Assembly: GCA_958349075.1 (NCBI GenBank)
Contig: CATWBR010000097.1
Span: 1 to 11,915, forward strand
Length of the DNA: 11,915 nt
Direction of reading: 5' to 3'
From: an uncultured Clostridium sp.
Lineage (GTDB): Bacteria; Bacillota; Clostridia; Lachnospirales; Lachnospiraceae
Within the stretch, counting starts at the first letter, position 1. Every line of letters starts with the position of its first letter. The notes beneath the pieces were generated by a model. It had not been told where the DNA came from. It did not search any database and saw only the letters and a program-made list of their open reading frames with translations. Both the position numbers and the translations under genes were made by a program. This document shows, piece by piece, positions 7,679 through 11,915 of this stretch.

Positions 7679-7780
7679 AAATTCCCCCGTGTAAACACAA
7701 TTTCATCCCGTGTTCTCTTTATCCGTAACACTGAAGCAGTGCCGTTATAGTGCGGTTACGTTCTCTGCCGCCCTATGTAT

Positions 7781-7809
7781 ATCTTATCACAGCCTTTAGT
7801 GAAATACAA
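7781..7809 (-). promoter_or_regulatory. Weak candidate promoter for the two-component genes
   Basis: The 290-base gap between the exporter stop and the response-regulator start holds no gene. On the minus strand TTGTAT (7809-7804) and TAAGAT (7786-7781) are 17 bases apart, matching three and four consensus positions. A small CACTG-AAG-CAGTG hairpin (7730-7742) lies in the resulting leader. I see no clear terminator for the exporter gene, only competing 7-bp repeats (7881-7887 with 7920-7926, and 7909-7915 with 7937-7943), so read-through is possible. Confidence 0.3.
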
Positions 7810-7968
7810 TTTTCAGATGCAAAAGACGCGCGCTGTTTGTTGGCGTTACTGTTCACACCCAATGTCATTTAGTTAATCAGGTGAGGACGCCGCAGCAATT
7901 CATTCCGGCCGGATTCCCCTCCTCACGACAGCCTGCAATCCGGGGGACGGAAGACTCAGCCAACCCAC

Positions 7969-8862
7969 TCACCCCGCTGGCCCCGGCCCGTTTCGGACGC
8001 GTCCTCCTGTCTGCGACAGCAGAATTGACAAAAAAATAAGCACAAAGCCGGCCAGTGCAGGAAGCTGGTACCGCTCCCCCAGAAGAATTGCGCTGAATAT
8101 GCTCCCAAATACCCCCTCCAGGCTCAGAAGCACGGCTGCTTTTGTGCTCTCTACCTTTTCCTGACAGATGATCTGGAGGGTATGCCCAATAAATATTGAA
8201 ACAATGCCCAGGTATGCGGCCGGAAGAACTGCAGCCGGCGGTATTATAAAAGGTGTTTCCTCAAGCGGAACAAACAAAAGGTTTACAGTAAACAAAGCCA
8301 GAAACTGCAGACAAGTCACCGCCTTAGGCCTCACCGTGCCGGAGAGCTTTCCCGTGACTGCGATATGAACCGCATAGAGGAATGCTCCCAGAAACGACAG
8401 CAGATCCCCTGCATTGACAGCCGTGATATTGTTAAAGTCCACAGTCAGCAGGCAGACCCCGGCAAACATCATCAGCGCGGAAAACAGATTGCTGCGGCCC
8501 GGCTTTTTTTTCGTCAGCGCCCAGGATAGAAAGGGCACCATTACCACATTTGTTCCCGTCAGAAATGCGCAGTTCCCCGACGATGTTATGCGTATCCCAT
8601 AAGTCTGTACCAGACCGGCTGCCGCCAGAATTCCTCCCAGCAGAAAACCTCCCAGCCATTCCCGCCGGCTCGCCCGTCTAATCACACACAGGAAAAATAA
8701 TCCGGCACAAACCGCCGAAAAAAAGGAACGCACAACCACAAACTGAATCGGTGTCAAAAGACTCATCAGATTTTTATAGCACACAAATCCGCTCCCCCAA
8801 ATGAGTGCGGTCAAGGCCAGGAGTATTTCCGCCGCCTTTTCTGTCAACTGTATCTTCAACAC
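7969..8862 (-). CDS. EamA-family (DMT) inner-membrane transporter
   Basis: About 297 residues with ten hydrophobic segments and two EamA repeats, the usual size and layout of drug/metabolite transporters that export amino acids or other small metabolites, or salvage nucleosides. Supporting motifs are ALIWGSGFVCYKN near the N-terminus, the GSSGNCAFLTGTNVVMVP-like loop (here ITSSGNCAFLTG), and in the second repeat SLEGVFGSIFSAILLGER, the classic EamA C-terminal signature. No ATG fits: the start is GTG at 8862 (three bases after GGGAGG) or TTG at 8859 (six bases after it, better spaced). The only ATG there, at 8864, is out of frame and stops after two codons. It is preceded by the terminator of the dehydrogenase gene, so it has its own promoter. 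The substrate is unknown. Confidence 0.9.
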   Translation of the reverse strand: MLKIQLTEKAAEILLALTALIWGSGFVCYKNLMSLLTPIQFVVVRSFFSAVCAGLFFLCVIRRASRREWLGGFLLGGILAAAGLVQTYGIRITSSGNCAFLTGTNVVMVPFLSWALTKKKPGRSNLFSALMMFAGVCLLTVDFNNITAVNAGDLLSFLGAFLYAVHIAVTGKLSGTVRPKAVTCLQFLALFTVNLLFVPLEETPFIIPPAAVLPAAYLGIVSIFIGHTLQIICQEKVESTKAAVLLSLEGVFGSIFSAILLGERYQLPALAGFVLIFLSILLSQTGGRVRNGPGPAG

Positions 8863-8900
8863 ATACCTCCCACTTTCCGTAACCTGACGGATTTAACCGT

Positions 8901-8925
8901 AACAGTTCAGACAGCATGAACTGTT
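8901..8925 (-). promoter_or_regulatory. 9-bp inverted repeat in exporter leader, possible operator
   Basis: AACAGTTCA (8901-8909) and TGAACTGTT (8917-8925) are perfect arms around a 7-base centre. The centre-to-centre arm spacing is 16 bases, suited to a dimeric repressor. On the minus strand it lies just downstream of a TAAAAT sequence that could be a -10 box, with no good -35. There is no U-run after it, so it is not a terminator. Confidence 0.45.
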
Positions 8926-8956
8926 GCATTTTAATTTCACCTTTAAACTGCAAAAG

Positions 8957-8990
8957 AAAACCGGAAAATGCATCTGCATTGCCCGGTTTT
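8957..8990 (-). terminator. Intrinsic terminator of the symporter/dehydrogenase operon
   Basis: Arms AAAACCGG and CCGGTTTT (8957-8964 and 8983-8990) enclose a second perfect stem, AATGCA/TGCATT (8967-8972 and 8975-8980), separated by a 2x2 mismatch. On the minus-strand RNA the stem ends UUUU-C-UUUU. It lies about 100 bases after the dehydrogenase stop. Confidence 0.8.
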
Positions 8991-9000
8991 CCCCTGTCCC

Positions 9001-9034
9001 GGCCGCTGCGGTTCTTTCCGCCCGCAAAGCGGCC
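9001..9034 (-). other. GC-rich nested hairpin after the dehydrogenase gene
   Basis: GGCCGCT (9001-9007) pairs with AGCGGCC (9028-9034). A smaller GCGG/CCGC stem (9008-9011 and 9018-9021) nests inside. There is no U-run on the minus-strand side, so this is not a terminator by itself. It may protect the 3' end or simply precede the real terminator. Confidence 0.4.
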
Positions 9035-9093
9035 AACCTTTTCTTCTGCTTTTCAGACACACTCACGTATTATATGCGCGGCGCCGTTTCGGA

Positions 9094-10215
9094 TTAATAC
9101 AGATACGGCTTATCCCACAGGTTCAGTGTCGTGCCAAGTCCCATTTCCTTTGCCTGATGATAAACGGTATGGCCCCAGGCCACATCATAAACCGGCATGC
9201 CGCCCATTCCAAAGAGAATCTTCTCCTCATCATTTTTCCTGCCCGCAATCTTGCCCGCGGCAATATCGCCCAGGTTCTCGATCATGTCCTCGGTCATCCT
9301 GCCCTCCGCAAGCCAGTCAAGATAATACGTTCCGATCAGTCCCATGATTGGATGATACGGATATTGCAGTTCATCGCTCCACGCTTCGTACATTTTCCAG
9401 TTGTCCACCACACGGCGTGCGCGGTTCAGAACAAAATCGGGATCCAGGTCTATTCCTGCCGGCAATGAGACATAGACGCCCGGCTTCAGCCATTCCTCCT
9501 CAATCCGCGGATATACCTTGCCGGAGGTTGCCACATTGACCACGTCGGCCTCCCGCACAGCCTCTTCCACGCTGCCTGCAAGTTCGATTGTATGGATCTG
9601 CGGATAATTCTGACGGATATAAGCGGCCAGCTTTTCTGATGCGGCCGGATAAATATCATATATTTTAACTGTATCCAGTTTTGTACATACATCAATCAGA
9701 GACATGAAACAGGTACGGCTGATAACACCTGCGCCGATCAGTGCGCATACTCTGGATTCAGGTCTGGCCAGATATTTCGCTCCGACTCCCGGTATCGCGC
9801 CCGTCCGCACCGCACTGATGAGGTTGGCCGACATCAGCGCCTCGGGAGCCCCTGTATCCGCATTGTTCAGCATGACCATTAAAATGGAGCGCGGAATGCC
9901 CTTTTCAACATTGTCACGGTTGGAACCATACCATTTCTCACCGGCTATATTGAACCTGCCGCCCAGGTAAGCTGTCATCGCCATGAAACGGCGGTCAGGT
10001 CCATTTTTCGGCATATTAGGAAATTCCGGCTCGTCAGGGAAAGAAATCATGATACCATGGGAATTATGGTTCTTGCCGCCCATCACATAGTCGCCTCTTC
10101 CCATAAGATCGAAGACCTCCCCCATTACCTCCACACAGCGGTGCATATCGGTTACTCCCGCTTTCACCATTTCCTCCTCATTCAGATACAGGAAATCAAT
10201 CTTTGTACTGCTCAT
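9094..10215 (-). CDS. Ornithine cyclodeaminase/mu-crystallin family protein ('tyramine oxidase subunit B'-like)
   Basis: NAD(P)-dependent enzyme of 373 residues, somewhat longer than classical ornithine cyclodeaminases (about 320-350). It has the family's arrangement: an N-terminal substrate/dimer region, AVRTGA (135-140) with the conserved Arg that grips the carboxylate, then a Rossmann fold with ALIGAGVISR (158-167). Lys94 in AGEKWYG is a candidate for the conserved substrate lysine. The N-terminal block with HGIMISFP, PNMPKNGPDRRFMAM and KWYGSN is typical of a clostridial subgroup that databases often label tyramine oxidase subunit B. I know of no solid biochemical basis for that label. 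Relatives act as cyclodeaminases, alanine dehydrogenases or ketimine reductases. ATG at 10215 follows AAAGGAGGAGC, 45 bases after the symporter stop, so the two genes form an operon. Family certain, reaction not. Confidence 0.88.
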   Translation of the reverse strand: MSSTKIDFLYLNEEEMVKAGVTDMHRCVEVMGEVFDLMGRGDYVMGGKNHNSHGIMISFPDEPEFPNMPKNGPDRRFMAMTAYLGGRFNIAGEKWYGSNRDNVEKGIPRSILMVMLNNADTGAPEALMSANLISAVRTGAIPGVGAKYLARPESRVCALIGAGVISRTCFMSLIDVCTKLDTVKIYDIYPAASEKLAAYIRQNYPQIHTIELAGSVEEAVREADVVNVATSGKVYPRIEEEWLKPGVYVSLPAGIDLDPDFVLNRARRVVDNWKMYEAWSDELQYPYHPIMGLIGTYYLDWLAEGRMTEDMIENLGDIAAGKIAGRKNDEEKILFGMGGMPVYDVAWGHTVYHQAKEMGLGTTLNLWDKPYLY

Positions 10216-10260
10216 AATACGCTCCTCCTTTAATATATTTTATTTAATAAATGGTTGCTC

Positions 10261-11634
10261 TTACTCCTCTGTGGTTCCAAGCGTCTTGCGCTCCCGGAGC
10301 GGCGCCGTATACCACATCTTTCCTCCTATCGTCACAGCCAGCGAAATGACAAATGCCAGTGAAACCAGGCCTACGACAAGCCACCCTTTTCCTGCGATCA
10401 GCGCGGCCGGTATCAATGACCAGAAGGCAATCTCAATAAAGTTGAGGAATGGGGTCATAGCCACATCCTCCACCGTCTTTGACTTATTCTCCGGATCAAC
10501 AATCCGAAGAAGGACAAAACCAATGGCAAACACGCCGGTGCTGTAACCGAAGCAGAACAGGGCGCGTTCAAACCAGCTGTCCTTGTTCATAAGATATCCC
10601 AGCGGTATCACGGTCAGGAAAACACACACAAGGCCGGCGACAGTTAAGATGACCAGCGGAACCGCGTATTCCACAATAACCGTTAGCTTGATCGAGGCAA
10701 TACCGAAAAATACCAGATAATCCGTGGCCGTACCGGATATCTTCTGATTGATATTGGTATCAATGTAATCGTAGACAGAAGTCTTCCGAAGCGCAAAAAA
10801 GAATATCAAAGCAATCAGGTACGCAACCGTAAAGTCCGGAATCCCCTGCAATACATGAACCGCAATAATATTTGCATTCAGATAGTACCCAAGCCCGGCG
10901 ATGCCGGCCACAATTGCCAGATGAAAACACAGCGTGTCCAGTGACACGGAGCTGATCGTATCCTCCCCGATAGATGTCCTGTTTTCCTTTGATACAAGCC
11001 CGGTTCTTAAATCTCCTGAAATATATTTAAAATCCTTGATATATCCGGTGTATCCTTTGCTCGTGGCCCATTTAATAAATGCCAGGCCTCCAAAAATCCC
11101 CGTCAGTATTCCGATGGTTGCAAACGTCATTCCCAAATCGGTCGCTTCCGGCCAGCCAAGCTCTGCAAAGGTTGCCCCGCAGGCCGCCGCCGTACCGTGT
11201 CCTCCTGTGAAGCCCGATGCCAGCAAAATTCCAATGCCCTGATTTACCTCGGGGTTCACAGCTTTGATGACAGTGAGCGTCACTGTAATTGGGATGATAA
11301 ACTGCAGAAAGAAAATGACAAACCGGTACATGTTGAAGCTAAGCACCCTTTTTACCTCTTCACCTGCCCCCTTCGTCTCCCCCATCTTAAATCCATTGAC
11401 TCCGACAATAGTAAAAACCAGAATGATCAACACCCCCGCGTAGGACCCAATCGAGGTCGAAAACGGCAGGATTCCCAGACCCTGGTCTCCCATGGCCAGA
11501 CCAATAAATCCGGCGATCATACTGGCCGGAACAAAGAATTTCTGAAAAACAGGAATTTTTGCACGCAGCAGCTGCCCGGCCAAAATCAGGATTGACGCAA
11601 TAGCCACATCAATCAACAGATCATACACACTCAT
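10261..11634 (-). CDS. GltS-family sodium/glutamate-type symporter
   Basis: Membrane transporter of 457 residues in the ESS family (Glt_symporter), which imports glutamate or a related acid with sodium. Many hydrophobic segments are seen, along with the conserved GFTGGHGTAAACG loop (141-153) of the first re-entrant region and a second glycine-rich segment, GYSTGVFAIGFVLLRIVDP (363-381), where GltS proteins have the matching loop. It is longer than E. coli GltS (about 400), with an extra hydrophilic loop near 195-230 and a charged C-terminal tail. I chose the ATG at 11634 (MSVYDLLID), with AGGAGGAGC about seven bases upstream, over an in-frame start at 11661. It is followed 45 bases later by the cyclodeaminase-family gene, which suggests the symporter brings in that enzyme's substrate or its precursor. 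Glutamate itself is not assured. Confidence 0.9.
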   Translation of the reverse strand: MSVYDLLIDVAIASILILAGQLLRAKIPVFQKFFVPASMIAGFIGLAMGDQGLGILPFSTSIGSYAGVLIILVFTIVGVNGFKMGETKGAGEEVKRVLSFNMYRFVIFFLQFIIPITVTLTVIKAVNPEVNQGIGILLASGFTGGHGTAAACGATFAELGWPEATDLGMTFATIGILTGIFGGLAFIKWATSKGYTGYIKDFKYISGDLRTGLVSKENRTSIGEDTISSVSLDTLCFHLAIVAGIAGLGYYLNANIIAVHVLQGIPDFTVAYLIALIFFFALRKTSVYDYIDTNINQKISGTATDYLVFFGIASIKLTVIVEYAVPLVILTVAGLVCVFLTVIPLGYLMNKDSWFERALFCFGYSTGVFAIGFVLLRIVDPENKSKTVEDVAMTPFLNFIEIAFWSLIPAALIAGKGWLVVGLVSLAFVISLAVTIGGKMWYTAPLRERKTLGTTEE

Positions 11635-11664
11635 AAAATAGCTCCTCCTGATAATAGTCAATAA

Positions 11665-11706
11665 GTAACTGTTTTGCGTAGCTTCACAGTTACCGTTTCC
11701 AGTTAC
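11665..11706 (-). promoter_or_regulatory. Cluster of three GTAACTG motifs upstream of the symporter
   Basis: GTAACTG occurs once on the plus strand (11665-11671) and twice on the minus strand (11693-11687 and 11706-11700). The first two form an inverted repeat with 8-bp arms GTAACTGT/ACAGTTAC and a 13-base centre. A TATAGT sequence (11712-11707, minus), five of six for a -10 box, directly precedes the cluster, though no good -35 is seen. It looks like an operator, possibly for the regulator-like gene upstream. Confidence 0.4.
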
Positions 11707-11710
11707 ACTA

Positions 11711-11740
11711 TAAATAAAAGAAATAGCTGCGCAGCATTTC
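11711..11740 (-). terminator. Terminator after the upstream partial gene
   Basis: GAAATGCT and AGC-T-ATTTC pair (stem 11720-11740, one bulged base, GCGC loop), followed on the minus-strand RNA by UUUUAUUUA (11719-11711). It lies 13 bases after the stop of the partial gene, which suits an intrinsic terminator separating it from the symporter operon. Confidence 0.6.
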
Positions 11741-11752
11741 CGTATTTATCCG

Positions 11753-11915
11753 TTATGCGGAACGGGTGTTAACCTTCTTCTCCGTCCCCCTCCTGTCCCC
11801 CTGAAGAGTGTAAAGTTTTTTTGTGAAAGCCATCCCCTCTATTAAAGCCAGAATCAACTCCTGTTTCTCGATGGAGAGCTTACTGGCCCCCTCAAAGATT
11901 GCATCAAGACGGTTA
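11753..11915 (-). CDS. C-terminal fragment of an unidentified protein, possibly a regulator
   Basis: An open frame enters from the window edge and ends at TAA (11755-11753), giving about 53 residues (NRLDAIFEGASKLSIEKQ, then ELILALIEGMAFTKKLY, then a basic tail ending NTRSA). The amphipathic 'LS-EKQELILALIEGMA' stretch resembles the C-terminal helix of small XRE-type helix-turn-helix regulators of Clostridia, but the DNA-binding part is outside the window, so this is only a suggestion. A terminator-like hairpin just after the stop supports it being a real gene end. If it is a regulator, the GTAACTG cluster beside the symporter would be its obvious target. Confidence 0.5.
   Translation of the reverse strand, partial: NRLDAIFEGASKLSIEKQELILALIEGMAFTKKLYTLQGDRRGTEKKVNTRSA

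Noticed and set aside
7881..7943. Inverted repeats after the exporter stop as a terminator
   Set aside because: The 7-bp arms have long loops, compete with each other, and are not followed by a U-run on the minus strand.
8916..9468. Overlapping plus-strand frames (143 and 166 codons) around the dehydrogenase terminator
   Set aside because: They run across two hairpins and antisense to the dehydrogenase's conserved C-terminus; Pro/Arg/His-rich composition suggests chance.
1..11915. CRISPR array, insertion sequence, phage or defence system
   Set aside because: No regularly spaced repeats, transposase, integrase or terminal repeats were seen; every gene fits metabolism or transport.

Overview
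All recognisable genes lie on the minus strand, so transcription runs from high to low coordinates. Strong Shine-Dalgarno sequences (AGGAGG type), moderate GC, a YesM/YesN-type two-component system and a lipoprotein solute-binding protein rich in Ala/Glu point to a Gram-positive anaerobe of the Clostridia, most likely a gut Lachnospiraceae member. This is inferred from gene style, not from a marker gene.

Region A (1-7678) is a sugar-uptake locus. In transcription order it holds an AraC-type response regulator (6560-7678), its membrane histidine kinase (5011-6570, overlapping by 11 bases), a lipoprotein sugar-binding protein (3665-4747), a two-domain ABC ATPase (2033-3550) and two permeases (970-2031 and 1-970, the latter cut by the window edge). 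The last four match the YtfQ-YtfR-YtfT-YjfF galactofuranose transporter, whose relatives also carry arabinose or fructose. The likely circuit is: the kinase senses an extracellular signal, and the regulator activates the transporter promoter in the 4870-5030 region. That region holds a 21-bp-spaced direct repeat, a -35-like box, and a perfect 13-bp inverted repeat that overlaps a TATAAT box.

Region B (7969-8862) is a single EamA/DMT-type exporter gene with a non-ATG start and an inverted repeat in its leader.

Region C (9094-11634) is a two-gene operon: a GltS-type sodium/glutamate symporter followed by an ornithine cyclodeaminase/mu-crystallin family dehydrogenase of the subgroup often labelled 'tyramine oxidase subunit B'. 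It ends in a clear intrinsic terminator (8957-8990). Upstream, separated by a hairpin terminator and a set of GTAACTG repeats, is the C-terminal end of another gene (11753-11915), possibly a helix-turn-helix regulator.

I found no mobile element, CRISPR array, tRNA or rRNA. I see no clearly unprecedented system. The most interesting items are the regulatory DNA before the sugar-binding protein gene and the symporter/dehydrogenase pair of unknown substrate.
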